From: Rhodocollybia butyracea
Taxonomy: Eukaryota > Basidiomycota > Agaricomycetes > Agaricales > Omphalotaceae
Length of the DNA: 64,000 nucleotides
Reading direction: 5' to 3'
NCBI GenBank assembly: GCA_015501585.1
Contig: JADNRY010000031.1
Coordinates: 310,001-374,000 of the forward strand
Shown: positions 30,961 to 40,722 of the stretch, one piece after another
How the letters are laid out: each line of letters starts with the position of its first letter
How positions within the stretch are numbered: position 1 is the first letter of the stretch
Position numbers and translations under genes: made by a program
Notes under the pieces: model-generated
The model's database searches: none
What the model saw: only the letters and a program-made list of their open reading frames with translations
What the model was told of the DNA's origin: nothing

Positions 30961-33900
30961 CTAACCGGTCGTCCGTGGAAGTCGTCGCCAGTCGTCGACG
31001 CCTTGAAGTTCTAGATATCTATCTAGAGCGACTAGTTCCTTACACGTTGTGTACGGTTCTGTGGTGATATCACCAAGATTCCATTTAATATGGAATAGTA
31101 TTTTTCGGCCATCCCAATGATGTCCAATTATTTCATCGACTAACCATTCCACTGTGGATGGTTCGCCGAAATCGTATGGCTCTGCTACAGAGCGCATAGG
31201 GAATAATGCATCATCGTTAGGATGATGCTTGCGTATTAGCGACGCGTGGAAGTTATTGTGTATTCCACGCTTTGCCAACTCTGTTGGCAATCCGATTCGG
31301 TAGTTAGACGAATCTGGGTGTACCTCGACGATGGGGTACGGTCCTAAGAATTTTGGTAAGAGCTTGGTAGCCCTCCCCCTCGGCAAATTTAAGTTTTTTG
31401 TCGATAAGTAAACTAAATCATTTAGTTTAATTTCGGGTTCATCCCTTCTGTGCTTATTAGCATGGAAGGTTTGTTTTACCCTTGCCTCGATAAGACTATC
31501 GTGGGCATCAGAGAGGTGCTGCAGGGCACGATCTGCGAATTCGCGTACACCCGGCGAGACTTTTGCATCGCTCGGGTATTCGCGAACCATGGATGGCATG
31601 TACCCTCCATCTACCTCGAAGGGAGCATACCCTGTGCTCTCATTTACGCTGGAATTCAATGTGAATTCCATCATTGGGCATTTTTCTACCCAGTCTTTTT
31701 GGTCTGCTTCGACCATTGACCGTAGGATTTGGCCAATTGAACGATTTACTCGTTCAGTTATTCCATCCGTTTGGGGGTGGAATGATGTAGACATTAGGAG
31801 CTTTGCTCCTAGTAAGTGGTGTACTTCACGCCACCATCGTGATGTGAATTTCGAGTCTCTGTCTGAGACGATGGACTTAGGTAGTCCATGTAATTTTACG
31901 ATCTCCTTTACGAAGATCCATGATAATTGCGATGCAGTTATCGTTGTTTTCACGGGTATAAGATGTACTCGTGAAGTCATCCTGCAAATGACTACCCACA
32001 GGTAATCATATCCTTGCGATTCTGGGAATGGACCTATGAAATCCATTCCAATTGATTCCCATGGTTTCGTGGGGATCGGAAGCGAATGTAGCAAACCTAT
32101 TGGTTTGCGATTGCTTGTTTTAATTTGCTGGCAAGTCTCACAAGACTTGCAGAATTCTTCAATGTTGCCATTGACCCGTGGCCACCAATACCATCGTCGT
32201 ACATAGTCGGCGGTTCGTTGTCCTCCAAAGTGACCAATTACTTCGTGAGCTTGTTCGGCTATTATGCCTCGCAAGCTCTTTCCATTGGCCGCTCGGCCAG
32301 ACGGAATGCAGAGAACTATTTCTCCGCCACGATTTTTCGTGTAGATTAAACCATTTTCTACTGAGAATGGTTTATGGTGCTCAGGTTTACTGAGTACCTT
32401 GCAGAACAATGGGTCATCGGTATATAACCGCTTGACTTCTTCGATGAATTCATCCCTTTCGGGTAGAATTGTTAGAGGTTCTACACCTCTAGGCCTTGAT
32501 TGGAAGACATTAATGTCTTCCTCGTTTGGGAGGATTACTGGTACCTTTGGTACCTGTATTTCCACATTGGCTTGCATTTCTGCAGCCTCTTCGTCTCGTC
32601 GTTCGACGGGTTTGACTATTGGATGTTGCGCCGTTTGTTTACCGCGCAGGCGTGATGAGCGCCTTAACTCTATATTGGCTAAGTGTTCCTTAGCCAATTC
32701 TTCGACTCTTCCTTGTGGAAGATCGTCCAGATTTTTGTCAATGCGTATATCCGCATTTACATATTCATGCGGTTCATGATATTCATGAATCACGTCAGAT
32801 TCGTAGTAGCGCGATAATGCGTCGGCTACTTTGTTGGTTATTCCTTTGATATAACGTATATCAAAATCAAATCTGGATAGGTATTCCATCCATTGAGCTT
32901 GTCTACTGGACAATTTTCGTTGCGTTAGAAAGAATTCTAATGCTTTGTGGTCAGTGACCACATGAATTCGATATCCAAGAAGTTTATCTTCCCATTTGAG
33001 AAGAGCTTCGAGGATAGCTAGAGTTTCTATTTCGAAAACTCTATAGTTATGCTGCGCTGCAGTAAACTTTCTGGACATGAAGCCGGCAGGCCTACACTGT
33101 TGCCATGTAGGTCCTTGACCATACATGCATCCGACGCCGGATACCGACGCGTCGCAGATGACCCATATAGGTTCGTCTTTATTAGTATTTATAGGCTTCA
33201 GTATTGGAGCCTTGGTTGCCAGTCTTTTGATGTGCTGAAAGCACGTTTCATGGACTGGCATCCATACGAAAGGAACATTGTTCCTTGTCATTATAGACAG
33301 TGGTCCAGTATACTGGGCTACATCTGGCATGTACGGGGCTATGTATTGTACTAACCCCAAGAATCGTTGTACGTCGTTGAACGTACGCGGAGTTTGCCAT
33401 TCGCAAATCCTGTCCATCTTGTCGGTATCCGCGTGGATACCTTTATCGTCTATGGAATGTCCAAGACAGTCCACTGTAGCAGAGAAGAGCTCGCATTTAG
33501 CGGCTCGAAGGAAGAAATGATGCTTCCTAAGGCGATCAAGTACATCTCTGATGTGCTTAACATGTTCTTCTAGTGTATCACTGAAGACAAAGATATCATC
33601 GAGATATGCGTGTACATATCTTCCGATAGCGTCGCGAAAGATGAATGTCATCATTTGCTGGAAAGTGGCTGGGGCATTACAGTCCCCCATCATCATGACA
33701 TTACTGATGAATGTCCCGAAGATGCAGGCAAATGCTGTTTTCCACACATCGCCTGCTTCAGTACGAATTTGTTCGTACGCATCACTAAGATCGATCTTGG
33801 ATCGATACTTATGTTTGGCTACATCCGTTCGGATGTTATCCTGGTCAGGGAAAGGAGTGACATCCTTTACCGTGTTATCGTTCCGTTGATGATAGTCAAT

Positions 33901-34581
33901 AATGGTACGTAGTGTACCATTTTTCTTTGGAATACAAAGCATAGGTGCAGCCTGCGGAGCAGGTTGCTGTATCCACCAGTTTGATCTGGTGTATTTACTG
34001 ATTTTATCAGTAAGTTGCGTTTTTAGATGATCTGGGCACCTAGGCATATAATAATTATATCGCCGTTGTTCATCGATTAGTTTAATTCGATGATTGATTT
34101 CTCGTAGTGGTGGGAGTACCTCTGGTACTCCCCCAAGTATATCTTTATACTCATCGATTATCATCGCGTGGATCATCGGTATTTGATCATCCGTAAATGG
34201 TCCTTGCTTTTGTAGCGAGGAAATGTCTATCGGGCTGTCCTCTTGAACTGCCTTGAATTCCTCGTCCCCTGATTCGGGTTCGGATTCAGGAGAATTGTCC
34301 TTCTCCTTTTCTCGTTGAGCTCTAAGCTTAACTTGTTTGCGCACACTCTCGGGAAACATTTCACGAGATATTTCTTGTAAGACTTCGACATAATTGTCGA
34401 GGTCTTCTGCCAATAACATAGTTGTTTTCGGTGTTTGTGATGAATCATTTTCATCATATTTCTCCAGTATTACTGGGAAATGGTGCGGAAAGCTCCTTGC
34501 GGAGCGTTGTAATTCTGAACGAAGATGTTCTTCGTCCACTATCGTCTCAATTTCCACTATTGGAATTTCGTTATTTTTCAA
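30961..34581 (-). CDS. gypsy-2 Pol: RT, RNase H, integrase and chromodomain-like end
   Basis: A complete 1206-residue frame. RT spans about residues 150-400 with RSKIDLSDAYEQ, GDCNAPATFQ and active site AYLDD. RNase H has CDASVSGVG, EIETLAILEAL and TDHKAL. Integrase has an HHCC finger (HEVIGHFGG ... CKSCETCQQIK) and the catalytic set in GMDFIGPFP, SDRDSKFTS and HPQTDGITERVN. The C-terminal 60 residues (WLVDEIIGHHWDG ... FHIKWNLG) resemble a chromodomain. All catalytic residues are present. The frame is continuous with Gag except for one UGA, so expression by readthrough is likely. Confidence 0.93.
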   Translation of the reverse strand: MKNNEIPIVEIETIVDEEHLRSELQRSARSFPHHFPVILEKYDENDSSQTPKTTMLLAEDLDNYVEVLQEISREMFPESVRKQVKLRAQREKEKDNSPESEPESGDEEFKAVQEDSPIDISSLQKQGPFTDDQIPMIHAMIIDEYKDILGGVPEVLPPLREINHRIKLIDEQRRYNYYMPRCPDHLKTQLTDKISKYTRSNWWIQQPAPQAAPMLCIPKKNGTLRTIIDYHQRNDNTVKDVTPFPDQDNIRTDVAKHKYRSKIDLSDAYEQIRTEAGDVWKTAFACIFGTFISNVMMMGDCNAPATFQQMMTFIFRDAIGRYVHAYLDDIFVFSDTLEEHVKHIRDVLDRLRKHHFFLRAAKCELFSATVDCLGHSIDDKGIHADTDKMDRICEWQTPRTFNDVQRFLGLVQYIAPYMPDVAQYTGPLSIMTRNNVPFVWMPVHETCFQHIKRLATKAPILKPINTNKDEPIWVICDASVSGVGCMYGQGPTWQQCRPAGFMSRKFTAAQHNYRVFEIETLAILEALLKWEDKLLGYRIHVVTDHKALEFFLTQRKLSSRQAQWMEYLSRFDFDIRYIKGITNKVADALSRYYESDVIHEYHEPHEYVNADIRIDKNLDDLPQGRVEELAKEHLANIELRRSSRLRGKQTAQHPIVKPVERRDEEAAEMQANVEIQVPKVPVILPNEEDINVFQSRPRGVEPLTILPERDEFIEEVKRLYTDDPLFCKVLSKPEHHKPFSVENGLIYTKNRGGEIVLCIPSGRAANGKSLRGIIAEQAHEVIGHFGGQRTADYVRRWYWWPRVNGNIEEFCKSCETCQQIKTSNRKPIGLLHSLPIPTKPWESIGMDFIGPFPESQGYDYLWVVICRMTSRVHLIPVKTTITASQLSWIFVKEIVKLHGLPKSIVSDRDSKFTSRWWREVHHLLGAKLLMSTSFHPQTDGITERVNRSIGQILRSMVEADQKDWVEKCPMMEFTLNSSVNESTGYAPFEVDGGYMPSMVREYPSDAKVSPGVREFADRALQHLSDAHDSLIEARVKQTFHANKHRRDEPEIKLNDLVYLSTKNLNLPRGRATKLLPKFLGPYPIVEVHPDSSNYRIGLPTELAKRGIHNNFHASLIRKHHPNDDALFPMRSVAEPYDFGEPSTVEWLVDEIIGHHWDGRKILFHIKWNLGDITTEPYTTCKELVALDRYLELQGVDDWRRLPRTTG

Positions 34582-34611
34582 CTTCTTTGAAGTTGAAACT
34601 GCAGCTAGTCA
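34576..34611 (-). promoter_or_regulatory. Candidate UGA-CUA-G readthrough signal with 3' stem-loop (gypsy-2)
   Basis: Gag-PR ends GAG TGA CTA GCT (TGA at 34609-34611). After about nine bases a perfect stem TTTCAACTTC/GAAGTTGAAA follows. The next frame is uninterrupted into Pol (nine codons to its first Met). UGA CUA plus a nearby 3' structure is a known stimulator of readthrough in viral RNAs. The structure is part of a wider hairpin pattern, so its specific role is inferred. Confidence 0.6.
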
Positions 34612-36957
34612 CTCTTTACTAGCTTGCGTTTCCGTTCTTCGGAATTTCCCGTTAAGGGTTTCCTTTTTCATTGCGGTTCCGCGCGCAAATTCCATTGCGT
34701 CCTCCCCCACGGAAAGATATGGTGCTACCTTTCCTTTGATAAGGATTACATCCTTATCGAAGTCGAGTTGTATTCCATGCTTACGCATGAATTGCGTTCC
34801 TAGGATCGCATCGTATCTATTGACATTTATAATGTCGAAGTATACTTTTTCATCAATACCTCCATATGAGGTATTTACACTCGTGCCAAAATTGAATTTG
34901 GCTTTACTTCCTACCGTTCCTAGTTGTAGTGAATGCTGATCAGCTAGTTGATGAGCTTTTATGTTCGCTATGCGAACAAACGAGGGGCTTAATGCCTCTA
35001 TTGTGCATCCGGAGTCGAATAGCGTAAACGCTTCGACTCCCCCGATATTTACTATCGCTGTCATTGGACGACGATCTTTTGCTGGACCTCTATTTGGTCG
35101 CGGCATTTGTTTACTTGAAGTTTGAAAACCTTTACCTTTTTCAGGTTTTGGTTCTTCATCTTCATGGTGACTGATAGCAGTCAACCGATCTTCATTCATT
35201 ATGAATGAATGATAGTGAGGATCTATGGATAAGAATAAATCATCATCCATATCCTCTTCTATGCAGACCAGTGGTCCGCAATCATCTAATGGATTTTCAA
35301 AATCCTCAGAATCGGTCTGAACCGGTTCCATTATGCGACCATAGTAGTCGCTAAAGTCATTGTCGTCATCATATAGTCGACCGACATATTCATCCTCGTA
35401 TGGTTCGAGGGTGTATTCTCCTTCGGACGATTCCTCGTCATTAGGATCAGTTATTATGTTCGGAGATTCATCATTTTGAATCTCTTCTTCGACTATCGGA
35501 GGAGATTCTATCTCCTCTTGTTCATCCTCTTCTTGGATGACATACATGCGGGGTTGCCCGTATCGTTCACAAGTAGGGTCATTTGCAAAATGTCCCGGTT
35601 TGCCACATCCGTAGCAGAGTTTTCTAGTGCTTGTGTCACTAGACGGTTTAGGTCTTGAACTCTTAGAGTTCGTTACCTGTCCCGTGCTTCTGAGTGTATT
35701 CTCAGTGCGTACGGGCTTCGATTTATTATTGGAGAAGCGATGCTTCACCAGTTGAAATGGTCGTCCTTTGACGAGCACTGGACCATATTTATATGGTCCT
35801 GTACTACCACTTGGTTGTACTTTTGCTTCACGGCGTATTCGCTTAGTGATATATTTCGAGTCTTCAGAGCTCGGTTTCTTACGTGAAGTCACGTAGTAAT
35901 CTTCGAGATGACGATTGTCCTCGAGTCTAGTAACCGCTTTGACCATCGTTCTGAGTTTAGCATACTCTGGAACGATGCCTTGGTTTGCTAGATGTTTCAG
36001 TATCGTAATGGGTAACCCATTAATGAATCGATTGCGCATCGCAGCCGAATTAGGCGGCTGCTGCATCCTTGCCGCCCATCTTAATAGGGTGGCATGATAA
36101 TCTCGTACGCCTTTAGCGGGCGAGTATATTACTTTTTCAAACTGCTGAGCAGCTTGATGTATTGTAGATGCTTGTACGCATCTATCGAAGATTCCTATTA
36201 TGGCGTCTTCGAATTTCCAGGATATTGTGATCCTATGAGGTCCATCGACTTTGTCGTTGTACCAATCAAGGGCTTTGTCCTTGAGGAATAACCCCAATAC
36301 CTGGAGGCGTGTTTTATCGTGGTCTTTACCACAATAGCGATTTACAGCCATCCATCTGAGAAGGATGGCTAACCATCTCTCGAAAATTTCTACGTCTGGC
36401 GTACCATCGTATGCCTCAGGCGTTGGGAGCTTGATATTCTTAGCTCCGTCTGTATTTGTGACGGGTTTCCCCACTGCATGACGTACCATACGTCGATACA
36501 CTCTGTGTACCTGGTGTTTCCATCGGGCACGACGTTCGTCATCCCCTGTTTTCTCTCGCAGTTTAGCTGCAAGTTTTCGTCGCACCTTACGCTGTTGCGA
36601 TTTACTAAGATTTGCCTGTGGTTGAATTATATAATTCACCCAGGAATCGTTAGATGAGGAGTCAGAATCGGACTCCTTGTCGTTATCGTCTGATGATTCA
36701 TCAGACCAAGGCGTACCTTTACGCTTCTTGTCTCTATCGCTAGAGTCAGAGCTGTCGGAGTTATCATCAGGATCTCCAGGTGTGCCGGAGGCATACCTAA
36801 CTCTGCCACCCTTGTAGGGTTGCGACGATTGAGCTTGCTTTGAGGAGGTATTATTATACTCCCGATCCCAAACTTCTCGTGGAGTAGTTAGTTTGTCGAC
36901 GGGGATGCCGTCGTCATTGAATCCTACCATCTGGTCAGGGAATGCATCCGGTATCAT
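34609..36957 (-). CDS. gypsy-2 Gag with C-terminal protease
   Basis: A 782-residue frame. The acidic Ser/Asp N-terminus is followed by a capsid-like region (about residues 170-350; FERWLAILLRWMAVNRYCG, GVRDYHATLLRWAARM). A zinc knuckle CYGCGKPGHFANDPTC lies near residue 450. After a long acidic linker comes a retropepsin at about residues 630-740 (FTLFDSGCTIEALS, DAILGTQFMRKHG). It supplies particle protein and maturation protease. It ends at the leaky-type UGA. Confidence 0.9.
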   Translation of the reverse strand: MIPDAFPDQMVGFNDDGIPVDKLTTPREVWDREYNNTSSKQAQSSQPYKGGRVRYASGTPGDPDDNSDSSDSSDRDKKRKGTPWSDESSDDNDKESDSDSSSNDSWVNYIIQPQANLSKSQQRKVRRKLAAKLREKTGDDERRARWKHQVHRVYRRMVRHAVGKPVTNTDGAKNIKLPTPEAYDGTPDVEIFERWLAILLRWMAVNRYCGKDHDKTRLQVLGLFLKDKALDWYNDKVDGPHRITISWKFEDAIIGIFDRCVQASTIHQAAQQFEKVIYSPAKGVRDYHATLLRWAARMQQPPNSAAMRNRFINGLPITILKHLANQGIVPEYAKLRTMVKAVTRLEDNRHLEDYYVTSRKKPSSEDSKYITKRIRREAKVQPSGSTGPYKYGPVLVKGRPFQLVKHRFSNNKSKPVRTENTLRSTGQVTNSKSSRPKPSSDTSTRKLCYGCGKPGHFANDPTCERYGQPRMYVIQEEDEQEEIESPPIVEEEIQNDESPNIITDPNDEESSEGEYTLEPYEDEYVGRLYDDDNDFSDYYGRIMEPVQTDSEDFENPLDDCGPLVCIEEDMDDDLFLSIDPHYHSFIMNEDRLTAISHHEDEEPKPEKGKGFQTSSKQMPRPNRGPAKDRRPMTAIVNIGGVEAFTLFDSGCTIEALSPSFVRIANIKAHQLADQHSLQLGTVGSKAKFNFGTSVNTSYGGIDEKVYFDIINVNRYDAILGTQFMRKHGIQLDFDKDVILIKGKVAPYLSVGEDAMEFARGTAMKKETLNGKFRRTETQASKE

Positions 36958-37135
36958 ACCGGATGTTCTGAGACTATAGTTGTGTTGTCTCTGAATCGCT
37001 ACGCGACTTTCCCAATCGCTCGTTATCCCGTTCGGAGCGGCATACTAGGCGATCTTATCGCCGTCAGTGCAGTATTATTCTGTACTTCATTTATCAGTGG
37101 TACCGGTGTTGGTACTACTATTGGCGATGCCTGTA

Positions 37136-38067
37136 CTATTGTAGCTGCAGTGTTGGTAGTACTACTGTTTGTGGTACTGCTTGTTGTATTGTTACTGGTG
37201 GGATCACCGTAGTAATTGGCTCTTTCTTTACAGAAGCCTTCATTTTAGCAGGTACTGTTTGTACTTGCTGTGTAAGAGTTACCGGAGGTAACTGTTGTTG
37301 TGCGGGTGGTACTACTGTATGTATTACCATTGTGCTCGGACCAGGTCCTTGCGTGTTTTGTTGACGAACGACTTGTGTCGTTGTCTGTGTTTGTGCCATA
37401 CGTACCGTTATCGGTGCTGACGGCGCTATCGTTTTCGTTTGTATTCTTTGTGTAGGAATACTAACATCAACCAATGGTTGGTTTTTACGATAATGTTCAT
37501 TCAATTCTTGAATGAATGCTTCGTGAGCTTTGATAAGGGACTCATTTCTCAATGGTCCCACTATTGTTGACTCTGTCCGTTGGATGGGGTCATTTTTCCG
37601 TATACTAATTGTAGGCGGAGTAGGTAACGATCTCGGTCCTCTTGGGGCCGGAGACATTCTTCCTGTGAAGATGTTTTGCCTATTACTGGAGAGTAACGAA
37701 GCGTCTGGGGTTCATTTGATTTACCCATTGTCGAGTTTGATAAGTCGATGACTGGGCTTTCATTTGCATGAACTCCTTTATTTGGCGTTTTGTTCGTTTG
37801 GGAAGTTTGATTCTTCCTTATCGTTACAAAGTTGCCAAAGTTATTATAGGGATCGCTTTGGCGATCACCTTCTTCTACAACCTCGGTTTCAAGGTTGTCA
37901 AATAGACCTTCACCTTCAGGTGGGTCTATCGGATCGAATGAATCCGTATGCCATACGTTATGTATTGGCTTGAAAGATTCTTTAGGTCTCCGATCTCGGG
38001 CACCTGGTGGTTCATATATTCCCATCGTTTGACGGAACGGATGTGTGGTAGGCTTTATGCCTTCCAA
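37136..38067 (-). pseudogene. gypsy-2 leader ORFs, disordered, upstream of Gag
   Basis: Two overlapping frames (37561-38067, 168 residues; 37136-37657, 173 residues) encode Pro/Gln/Thr-rich sequence with PAQQQLPPVTLTQQVQ-type stretches. They lie between the 5' LTR and Gag and show the same hairpin density as gag-pol. They were probably one Gag leader that suffered a frameshift near 37650. Gypsy-1 also has a long disordered ORF in this position. Confidence 0.5.
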
Positions 38068-38742
38068 CGACTTGTTTGTTCGTTGTCAGGCGGTAATGCC
38101 GCCTGTAATACCGCTGGCGTTACTGCTGGCGGTCGGGCTACGGCATTGCTATGCTCGTAAGGTTACCAGTATCTGGTAACGGTCTGGACTTACTCATTCC
38201 GGATGGTCCGGACCAACGTTCTACCGCGGTAGCTATACGGTTTAGTGCTTGCGCACCTTGTCCATAGAACTGCGATAGTTCTTGCATGGCCTCCTTGAGG
38301 TCATTCATGTCTGCGAAGCCTTTATTGCTAAAGCTCCCTGAGACTCATTAGACTCAGAAAGTTTATCGTGTGTCGTATTTGACGCACGCTCACGGATGTC
38401 TTCGACATCACTTACATTCTGCCTGTCGTTAGACGGCTCAATTTCAGGACTTTGTCCTGCATACGGTGGTAGTCGTGAACTATGACTACCGTCGTGTGAA
38501 TTTATTGGTGACGTGGCATCACCATGTTGTGAGTGGCGATTGCTTGCATCTCGTTGGACTTCTCTGAGTTCCTATTTTGGTCCATGTGATCGAACTTTTG
38601 TTGAATTTTGCTTGCGCTTTTGATGCGGAGTAAGAGTGGTGATAATTTTTTAGATTACTTTATAATTCTAGTCAAGTAGTTATTACTTCTCGTAGTTTTG
38701 TGCACACAATCTTTTAATAAAGATTTTTGATGCTCAAAAAAG

Positions 38743-38908
38743 TATAACGCCCTTAGGCGAGAGTCTTATGTTCACACGAAAGAGCACGACAAAGGCTATG
38801 CGATTGTGTACTCGTAGTGTAGAAGAACTACAGTAATTTATGTAATTCGACTAGTTATAGTAATCGAAATGAATAGAATAGAAATGATATCTAATCGTAA
38901 GATAAGAT
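38743..38908 (-). repeat. 5' LTR of gypsy-2, truncated
   Basis: It matches the first 166 bases of 28140-28395 with a few differences, then breaks at 38908 into gypsy-3 pol sequence. The missing part is the U3 side, so the element now lacks its own upstream promoter region. Truncation by deletion or recombination is more likely than partial insertion. Confidence 0.85.
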
Positions 38909-39756
38909 GAACTCAGATGTCCCATAGGTATCCGTACCAAGCCAAATATCATCAGCAAGATAACCCACGGACCCCAGAAAACCTCGAAGAAGATCGCGAT
39001 TTGTTGGAGTCGGCCATTTTAATATAGCATCAACTTTTATGTGGGTCCATCCGGATCCCCTTATCATCGATAATACATCCTAACACCTTGAATTCCTTGG
39101 GCAGGAAATGGAGCTTTTCCTTACTCAGGTAAAGCTTTTCACGTTTTCAGAAATGTCAATTATCAATTTAACATATTTTACGTGGTCCTCCAGCGTTTTC
39201 AGAGTAGATGACTATGTCATCAAGATATACATCCATGAACCGACCAATATATTCTGAAAACAGATAGTTCATGAGCGCCTGGTAAAGTCGCTGGGGCGTT
39301 ACAATCGCCTATCTGGATAACCAGACTCACCATATTTCCATCAGGTGTAGTCACAGCAGTGCGTGGCACATGCTCAGGGATGATACGGATCTGTTCATAG
39401 GCATCTTTCCCGTCAATAATTGAACGATATTTTGCACGAGCAACTCGCCTTTTGATTCCCTCAATATCTGGCATTGGGGATGAGAGTTTCCGGGTATTGG
39501 CATTACGGGCTCGTAAGTCAACAACAACACGTAGTTTTGTACTGCCAGGTTTGGGAATTAGCAACATAGGTACAGTATTGCTTGAGCTGGTAATTTTCCA
39601 CCTACCAGAGCGTAAGTAAGCATCCCGTTTCTCGGCCCACTGGCTACGAAATTTCTCCGGACATTTTGAGGGCCGCCAAGGCAAGATCTTCGACTCGTCA
39701 ATTAGAGGTATGCTGTGATTGATGGCTCGTAGAGGAGGTAAGTCCGTCTCAGCCAT
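38909..39756 (-). pseudogene. gypsy-3 RT fragment
   Basis: The frame at 39220-39756 encodes INHSIPLIDESKILPW ... VPMLLIPKPGSTKLRVVVDL ... YRSIIDGKDAYEQIRI ... IGDCNAPAT, the fingers and palm of a gypsy RT. A frameshift follows. Lower down (38909-39220) the Y-x-D-D-containing strand, PEKCHF-like region and FLG connection can still be traced in other frames up to the break at 38909. It is non-functional. Confidence 0.82.
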
Positions 39757-40037
39757 TGTCCTGCACCAAAGGCTGAGCGTACTCTACTAACTCCTTTCGT
39801 ACAGCATCCAGACGGTCCTCGTACAGGTCCATTTGCTCTGGATGAGAGCTTCGCAAACATTCACACCTTGAATAGGGAGTGATGCGATACTTCCAATCAC
39901 CACTTTAGGATTATTGAACGCAGTTGCAACCTTGGTGCTGATATAGGAAGGGTGTACCCAAGATAATGTCATAACTAGACAGATTTGCAACATCGAAATA
40001 ACGTTGCTCGGAAATCCCTTGATATTCGAACTGGGCT

Positions 40038-40722
40038 TTAATTCCCCAATTGATTTTTGAACGAGATCCTTGCACAGCGAGCTTGCAGTGGCAAAGGTTT
40101 AGTTAATTCTATTTTTTGTATCCCGAGCTGGTCTGCAAAGGTCGACGATACAAAATCCCCGAGAGATCCCGTATCTATCAATGCACGCGCTGGGTGCCCA
40201 TTCAATTTCACAACCACCACTAGTGGTTTGGGAATCTGACGTGAAAAATCCTTCGTTATAGCGGGCGTTGCGCTGAACGGCAGGGTAAGTACCCTTGGGT
40301 ACCTGAACACCATTTAACTCAATAGAGTAATTTTCCCAGTCTCGGGGAGGTTGCGTGTCATGCTGCTCAGACACAAACAAATCCCGTAAAAACAATCTTG
40401 GTGTGAAGTAACATGCTTCGTGGTCCTCACATATCTCCTGATATGCGCGGACTAGCTGCTTGTGGTACCACCGGATTAAATCAAACTTGCGGTTCCGCAT
40501 GTGACTTCTTGGTAGTACCGCACAAAATTCCAGGTGTGCATCGAGAATCTGGTAATTCTCGGAATTGTATTGTTCAACATCGAATCGGAAGATGTCTTCT
40601 TCTTCAGAGTCACCAAGATATGGTTCACCAAGCCCCAAGCATTTCACGATGCCTAGTTCATAAGTTTTTTCCATCCTATGTAATTTTAGGATTTCAAAAA
40701 TCTCGAAGACGAACTTTCCCAT
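40038..40722 (-). pseudogene. gypsy-3 protease region
   Basis: A 207-residue frame starts 29 bases inside the end of gag, displaced by +1. It encodes an acidic linker and then shifts near 40290 into a frame holding the retropepsin motif ALIDTGSLGDFVSS. The +1 overlap resembles the Gag/Pol overlap of Ty3. The second shift and the later stop make it a pseudogene. Confidence 0.7.

Larger units (their letters stand above)
28140..38908 (-). mobile_element. Ty3/gypsy element with intact gag-PR and pol and extra 3' ORFs (gypsy-2)
   Basis: On the minus strand the order is: truncated 5' LTR (38743-38908), disordered leader ORFs, Gag-protease (34609-36957), Pol (30961-34581), three additional ORFs (28480-30690), polypurine tract and 3' LTR (28140-28395). 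Gag and Pol are in one frame, separated by a single UGA. The internal sequence from about 28337 to 38540 is packed with short perfect inverted repeats, unlike any other element here. LINE C is cut on the left and gypsy-3 on the right. No target duplication is visible. Confidence 0.9.
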
